Below, piece by piece: positions 47,461 to 59,334 of a DNA stretch of 64,000 bases. Under the pieces are notes generated by a model. The model had not been told where the DNA came from. It was given only the letters and a program-made list of their open reading frames with translations, and ran no database searches. The stretch comes from Melocanna baccifera. Its lineage: Eukaryota > Streptophyta > Magnoliopsida > Poales > Poaceae. Within the stretch, counting starts at the first letter, position 1. Each line of letters opens with the position of its first letter. Where the stretch lies: NCBI GenBank assembly GCA_036346265.1, contig CM070706.1, forward strand, positions 30,363,776 to 30,427,775. Direction: 5' to 3'. Position numbers and translations under genes: made by a program.

Positions 47461-50400
47461 CGCTTATCTTCAGGATTTACAATACTTATCTTCAGGATTT
47501 ATAAACTATCTTCACGATGTATTATGATCTTCAAGACCTTTATCATGTCCATCGATTGGACTTATATCGATAGGTGATAAAACATTCAAGGTTGTAATCA
47601 TCAAGTCAATACCTTATGGGTTTGACTAAAGTCAAGATTTTCTAAATCTCATGCATAACTATAAAGTTTAGCATATGCTCCCCCTGAAGACCACTTCCGG
47701 TGAAGTCTTATTGTTCCACTGTCTTTAATACATTTTAAGAAATGAATATAGGCTAATATATTTATCCTAATCAGGATATGAGGATTAATTAATTACAATA
47801 CCACATTTTTTCAGGATATGACTTATTGAAACCTTTCAGGTTCTTTAACATTTAGCAACCATCTCTGAGTAGTACCATATGATCAAACGTCTATTCTATG
47901 GAGCTCATAGCATGGTCATACTACCACAGAGTCAATGTAACCAGTCTTAATCTTTGGCACTCAGGGGATAAATAAATGTGCCATTAACACCAATATATGG
48001 TACCTTCATGGTAATAAAGGATATTGCCACTCCATCAGCTTCTAGTAAGAGATACACTTCATATGTGCTTATTTGGCGAACTTCTGGTTCTCAGCATTCT
48101 CATTCCATTTCTTCAGGTCTTGGATGGGTCCTTATCCACTTCTAGGGATTGTATAATCGCTGGTGTATTTTCAATCAACTGATGATTTATTTTCTCTTCA
48201 GGAAAAAACTTTCTCTCCTAGGAGATACTCTTTCTTTATGTAAGAGTTTATCAGGTATGAGTTTTGTATACATATGTATACATGTTACAATTTACTTTCT
48301 TATTAAAATACCAAGTCCTTCAGGGATCGAGTTTTGGATTCCTTTAGGGATCTCATCAAGGATCGTTAGAATCCGATAACTGCATATCTCATTCATGTCA
48401 TCTGCCAGAGTTATTATATAACGGAACATTATTTCATTTATACTGGAGAACATAGATCTCTACAGGGATCTTGGAACCATCGCTTTCACCACCTCATTAT
48501 TTTATAATGACTCATCAAGTCTGGACGAACTGGTTCCAAGACTTTTATCTGCGATTATGGTTCAGCCTCAATTGCTTTCTATCATTTCGACCCGATATGA
48601 ACACTTTAGATGTTCGGCCATGGACTTTGGTTCCGGATTGTTCTCATGCGAGAAACTTTTAGCAATTTTAGAGGCAAACTAGTTGTCGACAACTTTTCTC
48701 CGAATATCCTCATAATTGAGTGTATTTCAATATTAACCAAAACTTCGTCATTTCCCAAAACGAAAATCTTTTGGTAGTTCCGTGTTCCCCAGTAGTATAA
48801 TATGTGCGCGCTTTATTACTGGGGTTTTCATCTTCGGGACGAGCCTCTTCAGGAAGTATTCCACCTTCATGGTGAATTTTCTTCTGGAGTATTCAAGGAG
48901 TATTAACAATTATGTTGACTAGTTTCATCAGACCTTAGATCCACAGGCGTCCCCGTAGAATTTAGGTTACTGACCATTGAGTCAATTTCGCAAAGATGGA
49001 AATACTATTCAACCCGGGGTATTCCAAACTTAGCGACATATTTACTTTAGGTAAATACTATATAACTCCTTCATGCAATGAGCAAGGAAATCGCGCCTCC
49101 CGCTTCTAGCGTGACAGAGTATCACTAAACTTATATTTAGCTTAATTAGTGCGTGAACCATGTAGTAAAGATCTTTCTTCAGAAAATATCTCGGCATTCA
49201 AATATTTTGGGCATTACTCTCCCTAATACCGAGATGTGATATTGCTTAATAGCATACTTTAAAATCCCTCGGATGTCATGGTGGTGTTGTCACATGGGAA
49301 ATGATTGGTCTCATAATACGCACTAATCCTTGATTTGGGGTTTCTTTTCTTAATGCGATGAGTTAGATATTTATTAATGCAAGGGCATGGATAATCACGC
49401 ATCTCTACTTCCAATAGATTATCCCAAATATATGTTGGGTAATTGATCTGCGATAATGAAATATTCTAGCTTCTTATATTGCCCAATATTATGATCTAAT
49501 TTCTCATACTTGACTTTAAATTTAGATCACACAAAACTTCGTGTTTTATGTTAGTGTAACATGCATTATGCTTTGACAGCATAAAGTACATCTTCAGGAT
49601 GTTGGCAAAAGTATGAATATAACACTATCATATAAAACACGCCTGATGATTAATCTACATGGAATATATTTATATATATTCTGCTGGAATATACATCTAG
49701 TTTAACCTCCCAGATAGAATAACTATTCTTCAGGAATATATGTGATTAATTCGGGAGGTAATTTATATGCATGTTACAATTTATAATGTCAACTGAATAT
49801 GACATATTTAGATCATTCGGGATCATCAATATCCAATAGGTCGTCTAGTATTTAGAGAGTTATATTTGCTTCAGGCAAATGGTTATAACTTCCAGTGGTA
49901 TATGTGCGGTAGCTTCATGCTGCCGTGTAATACCCATGTATGTGGTCGCATGCTAGCGACTAGTATATTACTAAAGACAAATCAACTACCCTTCGGGGGT
50001 TACAATGATTGCCAACAGTAGATAGAAGATTCAATTATCTCTCAAAATTATAGCTTCAGCTTATTTATCAGAGTTGACCTAGGATATGCCACAATGCTTG
50101 TCATTCTCTCTGAGGTTCCAATATTCCATATATACCACAAGTTCCTCCCCCTTTTCACGCCAACCATAAAATTTCAAATGAGAACGCATGTTTCGAGCAT
50201 TTGCTTTGAATTAACTTAGAGCTTTAGCAATAAGTTATTATTATGCTACTTCAAGTGTATAAGTTTATTGGCATGAAAACAACGCACACTTGGTAATATG
50301 GAAGATAGAGTTATATATAGACTTAAAGTCTTTGGGGTTTATAGCATTTTTCTAGTCGAGGTGATCCTTCTAGGATCTAATCATTTGACTAGATTTCTTG

Positions 50401-51949
50401 TATCTTCAAGGACACTTTTCCTATTGCCATCTGGGCAATAATGAACTGAGGCATATCGTTCCGTTCAAAAATCAGGCATAATATTTACAAATGGTATTCC
50501 ATGCATGATTAATTAATCTTACTTCAGGTAAGATACGCTACGAGCAATGTGTTCTATTGAGCAATTATTCAGCAGAGATAAGATTTAACAGAACAATTTA
50601 GACCAAGTTTTTATGGAATCCGGGAAAGGATTATTTAATGCATAATGTCAGCAAAAGATAAGAAGTGCACTTCATGAGCAAGATCAAGCTCGACAGAAGC
50701 TGTATCTATACAATTGATGCTACTCAAGTAGGAAAAACGACATGCAAATAAAGCTAAGGGATAACTAGGAGAATGCTGCTGGTCTCCATATTGTTCACCA
50801 TAGGCATAATCTTGTATATGAATGCACCTGTTTATGGTAACATAAGGGTTATCTAAACTTTGTCCAGACACAATGCGGTGCAATGCGGAGTAATACTCGC
50901 ATGCGGACTTCTGGTCCTAGAAAGAGCAATAGATCCAGATAAAGTGCCTTCAGGGCTATCAGCAATATTCCAGGGTAGAGTAGAGGCGATACCTCACCAA
51001 CTACAAAGTTTTTACCTTTTAGTGGTAAAATGGTATAACTCTGTCAGCTTCAAGCTTAACAGTGGTATAACTATATGCCGATTAAATAAGCCTAGGTGAT
51101 ACAATTTTCAGCCATTCGGGGCGTGCAAATATCTACTTAGTGATATCCAATGTCGTACAATATTCATGCAGTTTTATACATACTTACTTCCGGTAGGTAA
51201 TCTGAAGTGCATGAAAAGAGTGCAAAAGAGTAACAATTTACTTTTATCTATTCAGTAGATAAAGTATCATTTCCCAGATTTTCCTAACAATCCTTTGGGA
51301 TTATCTGATAATTATTAGGGTATTAAGCAATTTTCAGAATTACCAACCCATTAAATAAATCCCTAAAACACACATTGCTAGGAAATAAACCATAAAGAAA
51401 TATGATGCTTCCAAAGTGTACTAAGTCTAAGGTCTCTGAATTTTACGGAAGCTCATATACCTGAAACCATGTTTCTAGGATTTTCTAGAATATTCTGAAA
51501 TTTTCTAGCAATTTTAATAAATTTCTGCTAATTAATAAGCAATTTTCAGAATTACTAAATAAGCAAAGAGAATATGCTGAAGGTAATAAATCCAGAAAAT
51601 ATACAATAATAATACCACTAGCTAATTACATTATTCCAGAAAATAGAACAATAATGCCACATGTTTTCTAGATCATAATGAGTTTAAAATAATCTAGAGA
51701 ATAATATGTGAAACAAAAAGTAGTCTTTTGGACTAAATTGCAATTACAATAAACTGTAGGGTCACATTTTTATAAAATATATCTTCAGTTTTATTTTATT
51801 AACTTAATTTAGCTGAAAGTAGGGTGCCTAAATGCAAACAATCATCGCATACTTGTAATAGCAAGAAGCGTCGAGGGCTTTTATGCAAATTGTACCACAT
51901 ACCGACGCATTCCTTGATTTGCTGAGATTTTGGGGGTCTTGACGCAAAA

Positions 51950-52700
51950 TAGCCGGCCCCTTGTATCTTCCACCGAAAAGTAGTGGCCAGGAGCCTCTTT
52001 GCCTTATCTATTCCTCCCCTGGTTTCTCGGCAAGGAGGCCGCTCCTCCTCCCGTGCGCAACGGCCGATCCACCTTTCTCGGGCGCCGCTCCGTCTCCCTC
52101 GGCCGCGAGCTCCGCTCCGCCGCTAGGCTCCTCGGCCGCGACTGCTGGCGCTGCCGCGCCTCCCCGGTCTACTGCGCCGCCGCGCCTCCCGGTCTGCTGC
52201 GCCACCGGCTGCGCCGCGCCTCCTGGCCGCAGCGACGTCGGGCCTCGTTCAGCTGCTGCGCCGTCGGCCGCGCCGCGCCTCCTGGTCTGCTGCGTCGCCT
52301 CGGGCCGTGGGTGCCGTCCGTCTATCCGGTCGCCTCCTTGGGGCCACAGGCGTAACTCCGGCGTCGCTCCTCCTCTCGGCCCGCAGGCGCAGCTCCGGCG
52401 CTGTTGCTAGGCGTGTGAGGATCGGTCTAGGCGCGGGGCCTGTAGATTTCGGCGCACCGAGGCGGCGGCGCGTCGGGTCGGCGAGGCCCTGTGTGGTGGC
52501 GGCCGTGCGGCCCTGCGGCTGGCGGATGCCGGGAGAGGGCCCGGCGTAGCGGTGGCCAAATGTGCGATCTGGCAAGCGGCAGCCATATGTGCTATCCAGT
52601 TCAGAGGTGGTGGCCCGGTGCGGCTGTGCTTCGGGCACCATGGGTGGCGAGGCTCCTGATGGGATCAGTGGAGGCGCTTCGGGCGCACTGCCGTTGACAT
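51950..52700 (-). other. GC-rich block inside the LTR element
   Basis: A sharp switch from AT-rich to very GC-rich sequence, with CTCCCGGTCTGCTGCGCC and CGCCGCGCCTCCTGG-type words repeated. Frames are open on both strands (51961-52410 plus, 52249-52755 minus) but Ala/Pro/Arg-rich with no domain. It lies just downstream of the PBS in element sense, a place where captured host sequence is sometimes found. Confidence 0.5.
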
Positions 52701-52847
52701 GTATGGATGCAATGATTGTGTAGTTTGCATGATCAAAACAGGTTGGTTTTCCCAATTGTTCTAGTATGTGAGATCTTACATTTTCATGAATAATATATCA
52801 TTCAAGGTTTTATGCGCAGCAAATACCAGATCGTACGCCGTTGTAGA

Positions 52848-52863
52848 GACTCGTGCTGATAAC
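52848..52863 (-). other. Candidate primer-binding site, unusual sequence
   Basis: Minus strand after the 5' LTR reads GTTATCAGCACGAG, unlike the TGGTATCAGAGC site of the 32.1 kb element. The cognate tRNA or tRNA fragment is not identified here. Confidence 0.5.
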
Positions 52864-52864
52864 G

Positions 52865-53102
52865 TGTTGAGAATCAATATGAACGCGATGAACAGCAATA
52901 CAATATCCAATGTAATCAAGAGATAAATTCAAACCAATAGCACATATAAGACACAGGGACAGGGAATAGAGAACCAGAGTGTAGTCTTTGTTAATCATTG
53001 ATTGTCATCTCTTACCTGACTCAAAGCCTCCCTTTATATACAAGAGTAGAAGCAGAGGTAATTTGGGTATTTATCTATAACTGAAACCTAAGTTTCGTAA
53101 CA
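52865..53102 (-). repeat. 5' LTR of the minus-strand element
   Basis: Pairs with 46448-46686. Followed on the plus strand by the TSD CTAGA. Confidence 0.93.
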
Positions 53103-53107
53103 CTAGA

Positions 53108-53786
53108 AAACGGATGTCCCGCTCTCGCCCACGTCCGTGAACCACCTTGCCACCTCCTTTTGGCAGTTTGTCATTTCCCTCTCCTCCTTCCTCCGCAACG
53201 CTGCCGTCTTCTCTGCCCCTGCGCAGCTCCTCCACCTAAGCAGACTAAAACATTAACCTAAGCCGGCCGTTGATTTGGAAATTCAATGGTGCTAATGATT
53301 ATTTGATTATATTGCAGAGGCTTAGCTAAGCAAGAAATATGAAAAGCATGTCGGCAAGATGAAAATTAAACTATGTATGTATAAACAAGGAACTAGGAAC
53401 ATGGCAGGGAGATTTGCTAGGCCCTCCTTTATCTTTAGGTGCATTGTTCGTCCCTGTAGTTTGCAGTTTTGTACGGTACAAAGAATATGTGTTGCGTGTA
53501 CGGATTAACGTTGGTCAAATTTAGACGAATTTGTGCCGGAAAAAATATTCTTTGGTCTTTGCATGTGCAGGTTGAAACATAGAGGCGATCGTGGTCGATG
53601 ACGGGGAGGACCGGGATTAGGATGGAGAGATCCGAGGTCAGATGGTCGAGAGAGTCACGAGATGGTTGAGCTCATGCTTAGGCACGTGAAGATCAAAGGT
53701 GGATGATGCGTGGAGAAGATACAGAAGGTACGGTCCTGGAGATTTCGACACATGGAAGGCTGAAAAAATAGGAAGCCTACAATTCA
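53108..53786. other. Flank of the LTR element with one inverted-repeat arm
   Basis: Plus strand 53125-53240 has an open, non-repetitive frame (HLATSFWQFVISLSSFLRNA) that may be a gene fragment, not identified. 53240-53490 is an inverted-repeat arm. Confidence 0.35.
53240..53490 (+). repeat. Inverted repeat, left arm (250 bp)
   Basis: About 90 percent identical to the reverse complement of 63734-63983. Contains GATTATATTGCAG followed by AGGCTTAGC, a plausible splice acceptor. Confidence 0.9.
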
Positions 53787-53939
53787 TTATTGATAGGAGG
53801 TGATGATAAAATTATGGGTAATTTTGCTCTATGATATTGTTTGTTTAGGTTCTATAAATTGTATGGTAGTTCTAAGATAGCCTGCTATAGCCGTAAATCT
53901 CACATACCACCTTAGGCTGAAAAATGTACATCAATCTAT

Positions 53940-54120
53940 ATGGAATTTTGCTCTCCTTTATATATGCACATAAAAAAGAGTATATCGAAAAAAATATACA
54001 TACCACATAGATGGTCTTCAATACTCGTATACTTCACGTACATACTCTCCATTACACTAGATACTTCCTACATTATGAGATACACCATAGAGTATAATTA
54101 CACCTGAGTGTAGAAAGATG

Positions 54121-54187
<67 letters not shown>
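53940..54187. mobile_element. Truncated Micron-like element plus (TA)n
   Basis: The right part of the family seen at 43483, ending TAATTACACCTGAGTGTAGA and followed by (TA)n at 54122-54187. Confidence 0.65.
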
Positions 54188-54188
<1 letters not shown>

Positions 54189-54373
54189 TCGCAATGACAC
54201 ACTTGTTGACCTGTCCATGTCGGTAATAACCTGGGTAATGAAATTTCCGCCAGATTTTTCTTAACTCTATAACTGTCAAGTATATATTTTGTTCCTGTTT
54301 TTGTCTATTCCTCTTGTCTCGATACAATATCTCGTACGAATGAACGCGCGTGCCCCCAAGATTCCATACTAAA

Positions 54374-54532
54374 GGGGTAATCGATTTGGCTTTTTTTCAG
54401 CTTCAGCTTCTAACTTCAGCTTTTTTTTCACTATTCACTACACTATTCACCAACTCAGCTACAGTATTTTTTTAGCCAGCTACAGTATTTTTTCAACCAA
54501 AAGTTAAAAGCTATCGCTATTCTGATCACCCC
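54374..54532. mobile_element. Tourist-like MITE with empty paralogous site
   Basis: GGGGTAATCG...GATCACCCC. The paralogue near 44371-44395 reads ATTCCATACTAACTCCGACC without it. The TSD (TAA at left, AGA at right) is imperfect. Confidence 0.8.
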
Positions 54533-55176
54533 AGACTCCGACCAGTCAGCTTCAACGAACAACAGACCAAAGAGAATACCGTATAACCAACGGCGCTCTG
54601 ATCCAACGGTTGGAAAAGTAGATGAAGAATTACACATCAATGTTTTTGGATAAGCACGAGTTGCGACTCGAGTTCTGCGTTAGCCGGAGAAAAATAAGCA
54701 CGACCTGGCCACTCAACGGTGCAAGTTGGTCGTCCTTGTAGCGTCCAATGTCGGCCTGTCGCCGTTAGCTCCAAAGCAAAATGTGAGATGTAGCTAGGTC
54801 TTAGAAAAAGGTACAAAATGTGAGGCCAACCGGCTAGTCAATGTCCACTCGTTACAAGATATATATATACGTCGCATCCGACCACCGTAGAGTTCTCGTT
54901 CAAAAGACGGGCTTAGTATATATATACATAGACGTCGCATCCGACCACTTATTTTCAGAAGTTCCATTTTCCGTTTTCCCGGATAGCATATATATATTCT
55001 TTCTCTTTTTTTTCTCCTCTTTTTCAGAGGAAGGTGACCTAGTTAAGACTTGGGCCAGGTAATGGGTTAATTAATCCAGAAGGCAGCGGTCCACTAGACT
55101 TCAAGTCAAAGGGCCTGTGCCAGGAAGGCAAGATCGAGCTTCCAGCGTGGAGCAAATTCTTTCCCGCTCAAATTAA

Positions 55177-55405
55177 GGCACCATTTAATTTAGCTTCTAA
55201 TTTCTATTTTTTTACTATTCATTAATTTCATCTTTCTAATTTTTTGAAGGCTTTTTTACCTTTTCTTTTTTTCCTATACTCCTTTGTATTATCCGTGATG
55301 AGCTAATATGTTTTTTCTATTTTTATTTTTTAATTTAATTATATCAAATAAGCCAACTCAGCTACAGTAAAAAAATCATAAATCAATACCATTCTGAACA
55401 CCTCC
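55177..55405. mobile_element. Tourist-like MITE (TAA TSD) with empty paralogous site
   Basis: Ends GGCACCATTTAATT and ATTCTGAACACCTCC, flanked by TAA at 55174-55176 and 55406-55408. The paralogue near 45610 reads CAAATTAAGCGAGAGC. Confidence 0.85.
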
Positions 55406-55473
55406 TAAGTGAGAGCATTTGGTGACATCATTGGTTGTGCCCCATTCGGAACCCCGAATTTTATATGAATTTT

Positions 55474-55836
55474 TTTTCTCGAACACGTAGGAGAACTGCG
55501 CATCATCATATTAAAAAGAAGAAGGAGTATAGAAGACTCGAACAACCCCTAGAGGGGAATAACAAAACAAAAAAACAAAAACACAAAAGGAATCAATGAC
55601 AAATCCTACAGAGCCCTTTGGCTCCCGCCATACACCACAACCTAGCCTCATCTCTAATGTCTCGCATTATAGCATTATGGTTAGAAGAAATTCCCTCAAA
55701 AATACAACCATTTCTATGCTTCCAAATTCACCATGCCACCAACACGACCAAGGAGTTGAAACCCTTACGAATAATCTTGGGAACCCACTGTAAAGCTTAC
55801 CGCCACTATTCTGTAAAAATACAGTCATCTAAACCC
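55474..55836 (-). mobile_element. 5'-truncated LINE with TSD
   Basis: Minus strand encodes WVPKIIRKGFNSLVVLVAW, then IWKHRNGCIFEGISSNHNAI and LWCMAGAKGL, the extreme C-terminus of plant LINE ORF2. A T-run at the left is the poly-A tail. TATATGAATTTT is duplicated at 55462-55473 and 55837-55848. The paralogue near 45665 lacks it. Confidence 0.88.
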
Positions 55837-55912
55837 TATATGAATTTTGAAGAAAAAGAAAACGTCAGACCATGTAGGATCTGGCCATGTGGGGTTTAGG
55901 TTTTTCAGACAG

Positions 55913-56256
55913 TTGAATCCTATGTTCCAAACAGGCATTGGGTTTTCCAGACATACACCATTAATCAGTTAGTTTTTCCTTTTGAGAACGGAATCATTAG
56001 TTAGTTGGCAAAGTGGATTAGAGCTGTTGCCTGTGTAACATATTTTCCGTACATTGTTAATTCTATCATTCTGTTGGGACCAAATTACTAACCCATTGAG
56101 ATTCGGTGTTCCTTTCATTTCCTTTTCTTTTCTTAATTAAGCATATCTAGTAGCACTTGAATTTGGGCTTTGTTATTTGCTTACCTCATTACTCATATGC
56201 TAACCAATCACGTGGAACTAACTAATGATCCCCATTGAGAATGTGCTTGGCGTGCG

Positions 56257-56296
<40 letters not shown>

Positions 56297-56391
56297 ATGG
56301 AATATGCGCCGTGTGAAACGTAGATCATCGCCGTTCTTAACCGAGACTCAGGTTAAGCTCCGTCTCGGAACCGTCGTGGGGTTAGGAGTAA
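55913..56391. other. Intergenic with (TA)n at 56259-56294
   Basis: No gene seen. Confidence 0.4.
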
Positions 56392-56640
56392 AGGAGCATT
56401 CGGAATAGCCATGGCTTTTGGTTTTTGCTGAAATTTTACTGTAATTGGCTGATTTTTTTACTGTAGTTGAGTTGGTTTTTTGGGCATAATTAAATTTAAA
56501 AAAATATAAAAATAAAAGCAGCATGTTAATCGTGAGCGGACGATGCAAAGGAATACAGAAAAAATAAAACACAAAAATACGAAAAAACAAAAAAAGAAAA
56601 AGAAAAACACCAAAAGTGCTACAGTGGAACCATGCTAGCT
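56392..56640. mobile_element. Tourist-like MITE, right end unclear
   Basis: Starts AGGAGCATTCGGAATAGCCA and has the family words TTTTACTGTAGTTGAGTTGG and ATAATTAAATTTAAAAAAAT. The right terminus is lost or diverged. Confidence 0.55.
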
Positions 56641-57095
56641 ACAGGGGAACATGTCCAAAGCGGCTTCTTGTCGCTAGCTACAGTGGCGCATCTCGTTGGG
56701 TGTGGAGAAGCATTGGGAACCCCAATATCTTTCTTCGGAGCAGTTTATTTTCCCGTCCCCTCGCCCCGGCATAGCGCTTCGCTTCCGGTTCTTTGGAAGA
56801 ATCAACTGACTTTTCGCAGTTTGATAGGATTTGGATTTCTCGTGGGTTACCGAGATCGCTTCCTGGATGCAAGTCGGGAATGAATCGGAGAGATATGCAA
56901 ATCAATGAATGGTGAAAGAGGTAGCTAGAAAAGCTAGCACAAGTAGCCGATGTTCGTTTGACGGATGCCAGGCACTTGCTAACGAACGGAAACCAAACCG
57001 AATGATGAAAGATCTTGGGGTTTACCCAATGGCGAATGGAAGAAAAATAGACACACAGAGCGATCTCCCCCACACGTCATCTGAGGGCGTTTGAC
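56641..57095. other. Possible organelle-derived insert (NUMT-like)
   Basis: Composition changes to balanced, non-repetitive sequence (GGAACCCCAATATCTTTCTT, TCGCTTCCTGGATGCAAGTC) that resembles plant mitochondrial intergenic DNA by eye. No mitochondrial gene is recognised, so this is a suggestion only. Confidence 0.3.
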
Positions 57096-57234
57096 TCTCT
57101 TCCCAATAGTAGACTATTCAAACCTTAGAGTCTTCGGATGCACGTGCTTTGTGAACATTCCATCTCCTGCATAAGACAAACTCAGCTGCGGCCTTGAATG
57201 AATGGGAATGGGCTTGTCGGTGTGTGTGTGTATA

Positions 57235-57560
57235 TAGGAAGTCTCTTTTCTACATCCGAGTGTAATTATATATATGAAAAATATCTTTTACACACCCAGG
57301 TGTAATTACACCTAACTCTAATATACTATCAAAACAAATTTAAAATACCCCTTTATCATCTTAGATATACTCGTGTACTAATTATAAGATACTTCACCAC
57401 ATGAAAAAATTGTAAGGAAGTCCATAGTTTTTAGCGTATTTTATAAATACATTTATATACGCACATAAAAAGGAGTATGTCAAAAAAATATACATACTAC
57501 TTTTGAAAAATTATTTATACCACCTAGATGACCTTAAATACTTGTATACTACACGAGTTG
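57235..57560. mobile_element. Micron-like element, partial
   Basis: Begins with TATATAGGAAGTCTCTTTTC and CCAGGTGTAATTACACC, then follows the 43.5 kb copy through TTTTTAGCGTATTTT and CTACACG, where it is truncated. Confidence 0.65.
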
Positions 57561-58788
57561 GTGAAAATAATTTGACTTGGGAGGATGGTAAAATTTGGGT
57601 TAGTGCGGATTTAGCATGAGAACTTGTATTATGAATGCATCACCCTAGTTAATTAAAGAATGACGCTTGTGATTATCCAAACTGAGTACTATCGTACTAC
57701 CAGAAGTCTAAATGGGTACGACCTAGCTAATTAACTCGCAAAGATTTAGTTTAGATACCACCAGTGATAAGTAGGTACCAGAGTTGTTAGAGTTACTCAC
57801 AGTGAGACACAGAGATTTACTGTACTCATATGACGCACGAGAGGGCTTCTAACTATGGTAGATTTAACCCTTCAGCGGTGAAACCATAGCGGATGGTGTC
57901 TAGTTAGATCGGAGTGAGGTAAATTCTTTGTGATAAATTATCTAGGTCTCATGTCAAAACAAGCATGTTGGCTATTAAGATGACTTCTCTCTTATGAGTA
58001 AAGTTGTACAATCTCTGCAGAGTATACAACTATTCGAATAGCTATGTCCGCGGTCAAGGGAGAGCAATGTACGCTTTCACATGATAGATCTTTGGTTTTG
58101 ATTTCAAAATAAAAGTTTTGGGAACTCAGGAGTGGTTGGAACTCTCGAGAGTGTGTCCTGACGGATAAAACCAGTGCAGGTGGTTGGAACCCGTAGTCTT
58201 AATCCTTGGCGGATAGAGCCTATATCTAGTGTAGGTGATTGGAACCTTCACTATCAAATTTAATCTTGTTTCAAATATTACAATTACTTTGTTAAAATGA
58301 TGCTTTCAAAAATATATAATGGTAATTAAAATAAAATACTGCTTTGTGTAAAAAATCATATTATTCTTCATTTGTAAGCCTTGCATATAAATGTTTTTTT
58401 CCAGACTTGTGGAGTACTTATGTACTCACATGCTACACTTAAATAAATCTCAGAAGAATATGAAAATGTGGAAGGAGGAGTCTACGACTACTATGCGTGT
58501 GGATTCGACGAAGGATTCCTGGAGTTTTAGGTCATGTCAATTGCCTGTGGCGTATTGATGGGACATTATCGGAGTTTATTTCCTTTTTCTTTTACTGTGT
58601 TTTGTAAGATTGAGAGGTCTTGTAATCTCAGTTATAATAAGTGACTATAAGGCCAGTATTCTTGATTATTGTAATAAAACGTTGTTGGTTATGTAATCAT
58701 CACGATTTGACTATGTGCACTAGCTTTGATCTGAGACTAGTATGGTAATTTATAAAAGGTTTGGATTAAAAAATCCGGTCCTGACAAT
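57561..58788. mobile_element. Gypsy-type LTR fragment or solo LTR
   Basis: Phrases typical of grass gypsy LTR/3' regions: GTTGTACAATCTCTGCAGAG, CTATTCGAATAGCTATGTCC, CTCAGTTATAATAAGTGACT and CCTTGAGACTAG-like GATCTGAGACTAGTATGGTA, ending in TCCTGACA. No paired LTR or polyprotein is in the window. The left edge is uncertain. Recognition is from memory. Confidence 0.45.
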
Positions 58789-59334
58789 TTTCCCCATTAG
58801 ACTTTCTTTATGTGTTTTTCTGTGCAATTTTTCATACCATGGAAGTTGGTTTGATTTCACTAGCGTTTTATTTCTATAATATTGGCCTTCGTAGCTGAAT
58901 TTTTAAATGTGAATGGATAGATTGGCTGATTTTGGAGTAAACTGTTCGATGTGTGTGTGTTCAAGGTGGTGCCTTGTACTGTAGAGAAGCTTGATGACTC
59001 GATATCTTCAGGATTTTAGGTGTGTTCCCTCTTTATTGAATGATGCTGAAATTCATATGCCAAAAGAGTTTATGCTAATGCTATTGCCATGTAGAAATAT
59101 ATAATCATTGTATTATTAGTTTTGTCTATTTTCAGCCTATTTTTTTATTTTCTCTAATTCAGTTTGCTTTCGTATAGGTTAATCTGAAATGTTTATTTAG
59201 TTTTTTTTTGTCAAGCTCTATGCTAATACCTCGGTTGTATTCTAGTGAAGTTATAAATTTGCCTTTAGGGTCTAGTTCATTTCTAGAGGTATCTACGTCA
59301 TTTACTCCACGTGGGTCCTGCTACGTCTGGGACC
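58789..59334. other. Intergenic, no gene seen
   Basis: AT-rich. The plus frame at 59208-59510 runs into the following repeat and shows no domain. Confidence 0.3.

Larger units (their letters stand above)
46880..51335 (-). repeat. Dense array of short hairpins, loops often TTCAG/CTGAA
   Basis: Tens of short inverted repeats with unrelated arms. Exact examples (arm-loop-arm, plus strand): 49039-49057 TATTTAC-TTTAG-GTAAATA; 49566-49584 TTATGCT-TTGAC-AGCATAA; 49724-49738 TATTC-TTCAG-GAATA; 50422-50440 TATTGCC-ATCTG-GGCAATA; 50516-50534 ATCTTAC-TTCAG-GTAAGAT. Stem 51239-51266 has 11 pairs around TTCAG. Compound stems are at 49858-49890, 50351-50393 and 49705-49759. Larger perfect stems are at 48469-48541 (11 bp), 48787-48824 (8), 49389-49424 (8), 49492-49529 (8) and 51163-51215 (8). 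The region has no readable protein. Densest from 47460. Confidence 0.7.
46448..53102 (-). mobile_element. LTR retrotransposon with atypical hairpin-rich interior
   Basis: LTRs of 239 and 238 bp begin TGTTGAGAATC and end TTCGTAACA as read on the plus strand. A 5-bp TSD CTAGA is at 46443-46447 and 53103-53107. The PPT complement (CTCCCCCTT) lies next to the left LTR, so the element runs on the minus strand. The LTRs differ at about 12 sites (near 5 percent), older than the 32.1 kb element. The 6.2-kb interior has only a broken RNase H piece. Otherwise it is a duplicated spacer, a hairpin-dense region and a GC-rich block, so it looks like a non-autonomous (LARD-like) derivative. Confidence 0.9.
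53787..55912. repeat. Segmental duplication, copy C
   Basis: Collinear with 43138-45722. It has private insertions of two MITEs (54374-54532, 55177-55405) and one LINE fragment (55474-55836). Confidence 0.9.

Noticed and set aside
51961..52755. Opposed 149- and 168-codon frames as a captured gene
   Set aside because: Ala/Pro/Arg-rich on both strands with no recognisable domain; kept only as a compositional block.
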